Both the position numbers and the translations under genes were made by a program. DNA of 64,000 nt from contig CM071926.1 in NCBI GenBank assembly GCA_016081115.2, positions 8,135,971 through 8,199,970 of the forward strand. Direction: 5' to 3'. The DNA is from Rehmannia glutinosa (lineage: Eukaryota; Streptophyta; Magnoliopsida; Lamiales; Orobanchaceae). This document shows positions 12,501 through 20,550 of this stretch, in pieces (position 1 is the first letter of the stretch; each line of letters begins with the position of its first letter). The notes under the pieces were generated by a model. The model worked only from the letters and a program-made list of their open reading frames with translations. It did no database searches and was not told the DNA's origin.

Positions 12501-15500
12501 AGATAAGAAATAAATCACTCAGTGCCCTGTAATTTACGCCTAAGCTTTCGTTTGTAAGTTCTTTTGGTCCTGTCTGTTGGATTACAGGATAGGCATTAGA
12601 CATTTCAAAGTTAGAGAGACAACAGTACACAAAAAATTCTGATACTTAAAAGTAAGCTCTCAAAAAGCCTTCCCATACGAAGAAACAAAAATCTATCATT
12701 TCAGCTTTGTTTTAACAGATAATCTCATACCATTGTATAAGTTTTCCTGATCCAGTTTGACCATAAGCAAATATGCAAACATTAAACCCATCAAGCACAG
12801 AACGAATCAGTGGCTGGGTGTCCGAAAATACTTCTTCTGCAAAAATGAAAGAAACAAAGAGGGAAAAAGCTGGTACATCAAGAGAATCTTGTCACGGGTA
12901 CTTATGGAAAGATACCAGTAGGAACCTCAATTACCTTGGCTTGCAGATGGACCGAAAACCTTGTTAAAAGTGAACGATTTTTTCCCCTTTCCATATTTAG
13001 CCGGGTGAGTACTGAGAGAGTGTTTTCATCTATACATTCCGCAGTGCTCAAACCAGTTGGCTGCCCAGGCAAAAAGGTCGTATTCGCAATACACCCTTAT
13101 ATTTCCTATCAATCACATGCATGAAACCACATCATCACCATGCGTAGACAATTTTATTGCCGTGTCCTTATGTATACAAACCAATAGAGTTTTACCTTTG
13201 AGGTCTTGCACTTGATTGTATAGTTTGCGATTCTCCTCGAGCACCTTTTGGTATCCAGAAGCTGCATGAGCCAGACTATTGAGGTGTTTACCTAGATTAT
13301 TTACTTCTTCTTGGTACTTCACGCTTAGCATTTGCATGTCTTCTTTCGTGGAGTGGAGTGTATTTTTGAGTTCCTACATTATGAAATAAATGTTCTTTAA
13401 ATTCCACATCGGAGATGGACTCTTTTTCTTTTTTTAACAGTTAATCTCAATTGTGGATGACCTGTATGTTTCTTTTCTGGTGTTCAACCAAGTCTTGGTG
13501 CTTCAAATAATGTCCTTTCGATTCTTCATCGTCAGACCAACTCTTATCTTTCATTATGTTCGAGGTCTTACATTCGAACAGAAAAAAGTCAACCTTATGT
13601 ATTTAATATCTGTAAATATCATTAATATGCAGATTCTACTCAGACCTCTATGACCTCTATCTCCTCACGCTTGTTGGAACTTGGAACACCCGTATCTCTC
13701 AAAGTTGTTCTGATCGGCTGTACCAAACAATGCAAAACTGTATTCAACATTTGTTCCCTAATCTTAAGATGGAAACTGAATGAATATAGTCCGAGTATCA
13801 GGCTTACCTTTTCACTTTGGCTTGCTAACCGATGTTCAAATTCTTCCATAACTTTACTTAGCATATTCTCCACTATCTGCACAATTAACTGCTTCAGTTT
13901 CTCAGAAGTAGAAGAATATAAAGTCAGAAAATGGCAGTTGTTTTAACAGTGGTAGTTTCCTATACAAAAGTAGGCTGATGAACTGAAACTTTCTGCACTA
14001 CAACTCGTCCTTTTTTTGGTGCATTTTAAAGAAAGTCGGAAAATGTCAATCATTCTAATGGTTAAAGTTCTGTATAAAAAGCAAGCTCTGATTGACACTA
14101 AGACCTTTTGAAAGTTTTCTTGTTCTTTTTCTGGTATACATAAGAGTGACTAACTTCATGCATTTAACCACATAATTAGTTAGTGCCCTCATCAGTGTTT
14201 GATGAACTAACAATAGACCAAAAACAGCTCTCAACTGCAAATTCATTGAGACAAGCAAAACATCACTCACCGTCGGGATATCTTCTTGCTTTTTATCAGA
14301 AAGAAGTTCACGAACAAGTACGTGCAACGAATGAGAGGTACCCTGCAATTTGAAGGGTCAAAACACTTTATTACCAAATTCTTTCGACAAAGTAGCTATA
14401 ATTAAGGGCGGTAAGCGTACAAACCGTTTCATCCTGACCAAGATCGCAAAACGGATTCTGCTCGGTCGACAAACTATCGAGAGACTTCTCACCAGTGGAT
14501 GCATTCCTCGAGAGTGAATTAATAAACAGATCAGAGTTTTTCCTGACAAATTGCTTCCCTCCTGAAGGGGGCTTTGAATTTCCACCAAATTTCCAAACTC
14601 CTTTTCCACCTCCTTGTTTCCAGTCATTGTATGATTTCAAGGCCAGTACACAATTCACAATTCTTGAAGACTTCCCCTCCTAATATTTGCAATTCAAACA
14701 GTTTTTATTTCTTCTCTTTATTACCATATAATGTATAAACACATTTCTGTTGGTGACAAACTACAAACCTGTTCCAAATCAGAGGCTTCAAAAGCTGGAA
14801 TCCCCATTTCCTCTATAGAATCAAGAAAGTTCCTAATGTTTTCAAAGTATTGGTACGCAGAGAGAGCGGCCCCGTCAGGAATGATTCCGGTATCAGAAGG
14901 TGCCTCAACTACCTAAAATTAGGCGAACAATCAAATAAATCACACATTGAGAAAAAACAAAACCTAATGAATGCAAATGAAGAAGAAGATGAACCCTACT
15001 TTTGGCACAGAACCAGGCTGAACTTTGTTAAGTACATTGCAAAGCATAATCCCACTTCGCAAACCAAGTCTAAATTCTTCTTCAGACGGCTGAGCCGGCA
15101 AATCTTTTCCTCCAACAACTCCTGCCATCTTTCTTAACCATCCAGCAGCTTCATATCTTCTCAATGCTGCAACACAAACCCTCTCATTACATATCACCCA
15201 CACAATAATCATTCCCATTATTACCAATTTTTCACCTAATTCACATTCCAATAAATGAGAAACAAAATGCAGCAACAAGATTAATGCCCAACATCAAATA
15301 AATCAAATTCGTCACGAACATTTATGCACAACGATATGCAATGCAAGATCAAAATTATCAATTACGAAAATATTATGAAAAACGATTAATATAGAAAATA
15401 AAGGTTTAATATCGGCATTATCATACAAGCTTCCTCTGCTTTTCTCGAGGCTAAATCAATGTCGCACAATCTTTTGCCATGTTGTTGAAGAACATCCTCC

Positions 15501-15541
15501 ACAACTGACGCCACATCGAATTGCAACACACCCTCCGCCAT
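9593..15541 (-). CDS. Kinesin-14 motor protein with calponin-homology domain, 18 exons
   Basis: A minus-end-directed microtubule motor of the plant KIN-14 group that carries an N-terminal CH domain. Such proteins link microtubules with actin or organelles. I built the model by following conserved residues and splice sites: start MAEGVLQFDVAS at 15541, stop TAA at 9593-9595. Domains by approximate residue are CH 40-160, coiled stalk 230-385, class-14 neck (VLEENRKLYNQVQDLKG) 375-392, motor 393-725, and a charged tail to 966. Summed exons give 2896 bases. Five single-base deletions break conserved motifs, and counting one missing base at each gives 2901, exactly 967 codons. That supports an intact gene with consensus errors. 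Sixteen of the 17 introns have GT-AG ends and one is AT-AC. It sits upstream of the PP2C gene on the same strand. Confidence 0.9.
9712..9945. repeat. Imperfect tandem duplication across the last kinesin intron acceptor
   Basis: Two roughly 110-130 bp units begin ggctcctaatggtgaaaataaa (about 9712) and ggctcttttttggtgaaaataaa (about 9838). Both run through caaacat and gatgttctat to a final attag. The first unit contains the real 3' splice site of intron 17. The second carries a mutated copy in the intron. Confidence 0.5.
10026..10219. mobile_element. Tourist-like MITE in the last kinesin intron
   Basis: A 194-bp element flanked by TAA on both sides (10023-10025, 10220-10222). Its ends are imperfect inverted repeats: gtttgcattcggatggaag at the left, and ggttgcatttggatggaag as the reverse complement of the right. 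The 3-bp TAA duplication fits the PIF/Harbinger group. No coding capacity. Confidence 0.7.
12080..12113. repeat. (CA)n/(GA)n microsatellite in a kinesin intron
   Basis: An acacacac run followed by a gagagaga run inside the intron between exons 13 and 14. Simple sequence only. Confidence 0.85.
12311..12394 (-). other. U12-type AT-AC intron of the kinesin gene
   Basis: Between exons 12 and 13 no GT-AG solution restores the reading frame. An 84-base intron starting atatccttttag (12394) and ending aaacac (12311) joins codons to give DGLNKR then LEIRNNSQ, the sequence conserved in this family. The 5' site matches the minor-spliceosome consensus ATATCCTT. A branch-point-like ccttaactcc lies 11-12 bases before the 3' AC, as U12 introns require. 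Confidence 0.85.
13196..13717 (-). other. Kinesin exons 7-9: coiled stalk and class-14 neck
   Basis: Exons 13717-13646, 13566-13462 and 13373-13196. Exon 9 encodes a helical stretch (YQEEVNNLGKHLNSLAHAA) and the class-14 neck (LEENRKLYNQVQDLKG) directly before the motor. That order marks a motor that follows its neck, as in minus-end kinesins. Exon 8 (SDDEESKGHYLKHQDLVEHQ) is less conserved and rests mainly on splice sites and frame. Confidence 0.82.
13808..15541 (-). other. Kinesin exons 1-6: CH domain and linker
   Basis: Exons, in coding order: 15541-15427, 15166-15000, 14912-14769, 14679-14425, 14342-14271, 13876-13808. The CH domain is recognised from RRYEAAGWLRKM, LRSGIMLCNVLNKVQPGSVP, LSAYQYFENIRNFLDSIEEM and VNCVLALKSYNDW, spread over exons 2-4. 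Exon 4 continues with KGVWKFGGNSKPP, a signature downstream of CH in this subfamily. Exons 5-6 encode LVRELLSDKKQEDIP and a helical segment (LSKVMEEFEHRLASQ). Phases are consistent through exon 6. Confidence 0.88.
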
Positions 15542-15651
15542 TAATGCCGCTTAAACCACGATTACCTCACCGAGAAATCCTTGATCAAAATTGAATTTCT
15601 CAATAAATTCTCGAACATTAAAGATTTAAAATGCGTGCTTTCCTGTACATG

Positions 15652-15660
15652 TATTTATAG
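15652..15660 (-). promoter_or_regulatory. TATA box of the kinesin gene
   Basis: The minus strand reads ctataaata about 110 bases upstream of the kinesin start codon. Initiation about 30 bases downstream would give a leader of roughly 80 bases. This is a consensus match only. Confidence 0.55.
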
Positions 15661-15699
15661 GCTTTGCATACATGTATAGGTGCACGAGAAAATGTATCT

Positions 15700-17267
15700 T
15701 TGGGCTTGTTAATATGTGAAGATAATTTCTTGGAAGAAGAAGAAAGCAGAGAGAGAATGGTGGGAAGTTATAGGAAGAAGATGGTGAAACAAAAACCGCC
15801 CAGAAAAAAGAAGATTAATAAATAAATAAGAAAATAATAATGGGTTTTATTTATTTGATCATTATTTTGACAAAAAAAATAAATTATTTTCTCTTTCCGA
15901 AGCTCATTCCCAGCCGAAAGGCACGGGATCTTGATGGTTCTTATTTAGAAATTCAGAGGGAAAAAAATTTGGAGTAGAAATGTTTCCCATGTCATTATTT
16001 TATCTATTTATTTTATGGTTTTTTTTTATTGAGATAACACTTTTTTTAAGGGTATTCAAATTAAATATATATATATAAGTGATTAAAAGAAAGAATTTTA
16101 TTGAATTGACATAAATATAGTTATTGAAAGAAATATCTTTGTTTTTTTATGCTACGATTAACTTGCCCAAGTAAGCGTGGTCTTGTAAGGAAATATATAC
16201 TAATTCTTTTTTTTTTTTTTTTGAGAATTATACTACTAATTCTTTTTACTTGTGAATCAACTCTTCAAATATTAACGGTTAGGTTCTTTTTTCTTTTTCT
16301 TTAATGGACCAGAAATAAACCGCCAGCCATCACGTAATTACTAATTGAAAAATGCATGAGAAAATAAATGCCTAACATTTAAAAGCTAAACATGCAAGTA
16401 TCACTATAATAGCAATCTCAATAGACTCTTTAAATATGAAATGTTCATTAATTTAAAGAGTTGTCCACCAAAAATCATTTCTAACAAATTCTTTATTTTA
16501 ATATTAAATTTAAAGAATGAGTTTTCATTCTCCAAATTTGAAGAGCCGAACAACTCTCTATAATTTAATTGCATTAGATTTTCTACAACTTGAATGATCT
16601 TTTTGAATGGCAGTTCCAAAAATAATATTTTGAAAAAGTTTTAAATTATTTCCAATATCTCATGTATGATAAATTAATATTAGAAAATGAGAAAATAATG
16701 ATTCAAATACAAAGAGAGTGTTGGGTATGCCAAAAAATGTCACTCTTTAAATTTAAAAATGCACTTTATTTAACGGCTTCAAATCTTTTATTTCACTTTG
16801 CACAAGTTTCTTTTTTCTTAGGGAACTTTTTATAGGTTTTTAAATATACTGTTTGTTTTTAAATATCTCATGTATATGTGTCATAATTCAAATATAAAAT
16901 ACAATAAAAAAATTCAAATGATAAATTCAAATTTCAAAGCCGACTAGGAGACCGAAAAAATCTTGACCGACCAAAGTACATATTTGTTTCATCATTCTAG
17001 TTAGTAACTTAGTATGTCTTAAAATAATTGAAAGAATAAATTCATACTAAAATTTAAAGGATGATTGATGAGGTACTCTTACTCTTTCTTTCTCCAATGT
17101 TTTGGTTTATTTTTTTAAAAAATAAAATAAAATCTATATCTATTTTCATCCTTTTCTTTCTTTTTTCTTCAATTATACTATTCATCTTGAAAAGTAAACA
17201 AATATTTCCAATTTTATGCTTCAATTTTTGCGACAAAAAAAATGTGCCAATTGTTGTTATAATCATC
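15700..17267. other. Intergenic, AT-rich, no gene seen
   Basis: Upstream flank of the kinesin gene. It holds poly(T) tracts and A+T-rich sequence. One very short retroposed poly(A) insertion is likely at 16212-16234, flanked by a 13-bp repeat, actaattcttttt. No recognisable coding potential. Confidence 0.5.
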
Positions 17268-17275
17268 CTAACTCC

Positions 17276-17757
17276 CGGGGTCGGTCCCGACTTTTCTGGC
17301 CCTTGGCGATAAGAAAAAAAAGCCCTATAAAAAATACAATAAAAAGTTTAAATTCCAACAAAATAACATCTTTTTCGACATCTGAATATTCAACAAGTCT
17401 GCTGTCTACAAAGACAAAAAAATATAAAATAATCATTATTTTTTTTATCTTCTAGCATTCTGAGAAACAAAATTATCAATAAGATTCCAATACCTTATTT
17501 TCAATACATAAAATTGTTGATCTATTTAATCTTTCTTGAGACATAGTTGAACGCAAGTGTGATTTTATCAATTTTAGTTTTGAAAAACTTCTCTATGTTG
17601 ATGCTACAGTAACTGGTATAGTTAACAAAACTCTATAAGCAATAGAAGTATTTGGAAAATAATCCAACGCTTTCCCATCGTGTTGTTGAATTAGGGCCCC
17701 TCAAAATCGGGGGCCCTAGGCGGTCGCCCTCGATGACTATCCTTAGGGCCGGCCCTG
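17276..17757 (-). mobile_element. hAT transposon deletion derivative with 8-bp TSD
   Basis: A 482-bp element bounded by ctaactcc at 17268-17275 and 17758-17765, an 8-bp duplication as expected for hAT. The ends are imperfect inverted repeats: cggggtcggtcccg at the left, and cagggccggcccta as the reverse complement of the right. Inside, about 17465-17665 on the minus strand reads IPVTVAS, then RSFSKLKLIKS and LRSTMSQERLN. This is the C-terminal dimerisation region of TTF-zinc-finger-type hAT transposases. The Glu of the usual AERSFS motif is a stop codon and the rest of the transposase is missing, so the copy is non-autonomous. Confidence 0.8.
17465..17665 (-). pseudogene. hAT transposase C-terminal dimerisation remnant
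   Basis: Only about 65 codons survive, including SFSKLKLIKS and TMSQERLNRS. In intact hAT proteins this region mediates transposase dimerisation. A TAG replaces the glutamate before RSFS, and two stops follow in the tail. No catalytic DDE residues remain. Confidence 0.75.
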
Positions 17758-17765
17758 CTAACTCC

Positions 17766-18318
17766 TGCGATGAAATGAATTGAATGGACCCCTTTTTTTC
17801 TTCGCCATCATTTTTCTGCATATGATAAATCACATAACGTTTTATGTATTTTTTTTACCCACAAAAAATATAACAAAAATTGTGAAAAAGTTTAAACTCA
17901 GTAATTAGGAAAGTGGTCATTTTCTACCATCAAGATTGTTGTTGATAATTATTATCAAGTTATATTGCAGTCCACTTCGTGAAACCACCCAAAACACACT
18001 GTTCAACCCCCATCATGGTTATTCATGATTCAAAGATGTTAGATATATAAAACTTAAATAATAGAGAACTTAAATAATAGACTCCGAAAATGCAGGTAAT
18101 AGTGATGGTACAAAACATATAATTGGGTAAAGTACACGATGAAAAAGCAAAAAAGAACAAAAAACACAAAAATCTCAATATGTAATGCCAATAAGAAATG
18201 TGAAAATGGATTCAAATGTAGCTGAAGTGGTCAAAAGGGCGTGTTATTGCTTATCAAGGGCAATCGATAATCAATCCTAGTTCTAATCTCATCCGCGCTC
18301 TTTTCCGGATATTTCATT
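17766..18318. other. Intergenic, no gene seen
   Basis: AT-rich sequence between the hAT element and the left LTR of element C. I see no coding sequence and no transposon ends. Confidence 0.5.
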
Positions 18319-18499
18319 TGTCAAGGATTGAGACTACTAAAGAGAGAATATTTATGTATTGAATTCATTTTCCACACCCTGAATGTTTACAGCTTCTATT
18401 TATACATTGTAAATCTGTAACTGTCTAACTAAAGTTAGTTGCAACATAAACTAACTAACTACATCTTGTAACTACTTAATGGAACAGTATTCTTCAACA
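18319..18499 (-). repeat. 3' LTR of element C
   Basis: 181 bp, with tgtcaagg at the left and ttcttcaaca at the right, so TG...CA on the minus strand. It matches 53657-54432 once the MITE is removed. Confidence 0.85.
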
Positions 18500-18515
18500 T
18501 GCTCCCCCAAGCCGG
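18500..18515 (-). other. Polypurine tract of element C
   Basis: The minus strand reads ggcttgggggagca immediately before the 3' LTR. This is the plus-strand DNA priming site. Confidence 0.7.
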
Positions 18516-19369
18516 GCCAGGAAGGAGCCAAACATAATTTGGAACATAGAGTCCAAACCGAGATGTGGAAAGGGGTTTAGTGAGAACATCCGCAATTTGA
18601 TCTTCATAAGGAACATGACGCACTTCAATCTCCTTAGTATGAACTTTGTCGCAAATAAAATGCATGTCTATTTCAACGTGTTTCGTCCGAGCATGATAAA
18701 CGGGATTAGAACCCAACATAAGTGCCCCAATGTTGTCACCCATAAAAGAGCGGTGGAGCAAGAGAGATTCCTAGTTCAAGAAAAAGAGTAGTGATCCAAA
18801 CAACTTCGTAGTAGCAAGAGCTGGCATGATACTCACTTTCGGTGCTACTTCGAGCAACAACATGTTGCTTCTTAGAACTCCAGAAAATGATGTTGGAACC
18901 AAGAAAAAACAATACCCACTCGTAGAACATCGATCATCAACACAACTTGCCCAATCGGCATCCGCATAGCAATCTAACGAGAAACGGGCTGAAACAAAAT
19001 ACCAGTATTAATACTTCCCCTAAGATACCTCAATATCCCTTTACAAAGCTTCCAATGATTGGTTGTAGGTTCATGAAGGAACTGACTGAGCTTGTTGACA
19101 ACAAAAGAGATGTCCTGTCGAGTGGTGGTCACATATTGAAGATCACCCACTGTGCTACGATAAATGGAAGGATCAACAAGCAGGGGGTTGTCTTTAAGGG
19201 ATAATTTCGTGTTGCTGAAAATAGGGGAAAGAGCAGGTTTGCAGGATGAAAGACCAGTTTTTTGAAGTAAATCCTTCACATATTTAGACTGAAGATGATG
19301 AATACCAGACGTAGTTCTATGTGTTTCCAGGCCAAGAAAATAACTAACATCCCCTAGATCCTTCAGAGA
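18500..19369 (-). pseudogene. Element C RT C-terminus and RNase H
   Basis: Minus-strand readings show the RT end (VKDLLQKTGLSSCKP, GDLQYVTTTRQDISFVVNKL, ILRYLRGS) and RNase H (VARSSTESEYHASS, HARTKHVEIDMHF, ADVLTKPLS). RNase H would degrade the RNA template during reverse transcription. The frame is broken between blocks. Element D separates this part from the rest of RT. Confidence 0.8.
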
Positions 19370-19374
19370 AAAAG

Positions 19375-20528
19375 TTGTTGGAATTTTGGTCTTTGAGAAA
19401 TGGGTGTTGACCCGATTTTGACCAAATAATTAAGTGGTTTCCATTTGTGAAAAATGGAATTAAATTGTTTGTAAAAATTCTACTAAGAGAGTAGATGAGA
19501 ATAGCATTTGAAATTTCTCAAAATCGATTCCGGGTGAATGAGAAATTAATGCTAGAAGTTAGCCACTTAATACAAATAAATGGTATGGAAAATGGAAAAT
19601 GTGGGGAAGGAGAGATGCTCCATCCCACATAGGAAAAAGAGGATAAAGTTGCACACTTAATATATCCCAAGTTGGACATATGAGTTTGGGCCCTTGGGGG
19701 CACCCAAGTTTTTAAAGGGATGAAGACATACATGCTTGTGGGTTTGGTTCAAAGCACACGCGCGAGCGCCGCCGCCGCCGGCCAGCTCGGCTCGGCTCGG
19801 CTCGAGTCCGGGCCTGGGCTTGGGCTTCAAGACCCTTATTCTTTTTGGACCAAAAACCTTTAAAATTAATTGTTTAATTAATTTTTGTAATTAATTAAAT
19901 AGGTTTAATTAATTTTCGTAATTAATTATAGAGTTCAACTCGGAAGAGGATCGGCCACAAGACGGGACGGAGCACTACCGTGTGGTCGAGTCGTGCTACC
20001 CGCCAAAGTTTCGAGCAGTGCATGGTCGCACGACGACACGCGCATCGGGTCGTGCGCCATGCCGAATGTTTGTGCACAAGACATTGCCGCAAGGCCTGGT
20101 CGGTCGTCCCCCACAAGTAAATGCGTCTGCGTGCAAAAGGTATTTTTTCGAGCCAAAAGACGTGCTCTTTTCATATAAGGCACCTAAGGCTATAATATTC
20201 GATCCCTGGTGATCAATATCAATACGAAATAATCAGAATACATAAAACGAGCACTGCATTTTGCATATTGTTCATTTTCCTCCTTGAAAAGCTTGAAAGT
20301 TGTCAAACATTTTGTAGTTTGCTATTGTTCTGGTTTTGCTAGTGCTGCTAACCGGAACTGTAAAAAGTCGTTGTATCTTAGAGGCGAGCGCCGGAACCGT
20401 AAGCACTCGGTATACGGGGCATTTTCGTCTTGCGGAGATTATATCTAATATAGGCCTCGACTTTGCTTATACACTATCCAAGCCATTTTCCTAAACAAAA
20501 ACCTTCCACCAAATATTTTTTACCAACA
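19375..20528 (+). repeat. 5' LTR of element D
   Basis: 1154 bp. It contains a GC-rich block at about 19755-19825, a candidate TATA box (catataagg near 20173), and the segment attttcgtcttgcg (20421-20434) that is complementary to the site after the LTR. It is about 268 bp longer than the 3' LTR, mostly around 19830-20110. Confidence 0.88.
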
Positions 20529-20530
20529 AT

Positions 20531-20544
20531 CGCAAGACGAAAAT
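20531..20544 (+). other. Non-tRNA-Met primer-binding site of element D
   Basis: The sequence cgcaagacgaaaat begins two bases after the LTR, where a primer-binding site must be. It does not begin with TGG and does not match initiator tRNA-Met. It is the exact reverse complement of 20421-20434 inside the LTR. Confidence 0.6.
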
Positions 20545-20550
20545 CTGTTC

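Larger units (their letters stand above)
11425..13105 (-). other. Kinesin exons 10-15: motor domain
   Basis: Exons 13105-12935, 12836-12731, 12573-12395, 12310-12149, 11924-11671, 11588-11425. Visible motifs: IRVYC at the motor start, the P-loop region GQTGSGK (exon 11), YNEQVRDLL (exon 12), AMNDRSSRSH, i.e. switch I (exon 13), DLAGSER, i.e. switch II, and HINRSLSALGDVI (exon 14), HVPYRNSKLTQLLQDSLGG, and TLKFAERVSTVELGAA (exon 15). Base losses shift the frame after the YC of IRVYC, in the RPF region and near KSFTFNKVF in exon 10, and right after the P-loop lysine in exon 11. Confidence 0.88.

Noticed and set aside
19922..20212. Overlapping short frames on both strands in the 5' LTR of element D
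   Set aside because: The frames exist only because of local GC-rich LTR sequence, most of which is absent from the 3' LTR copy.
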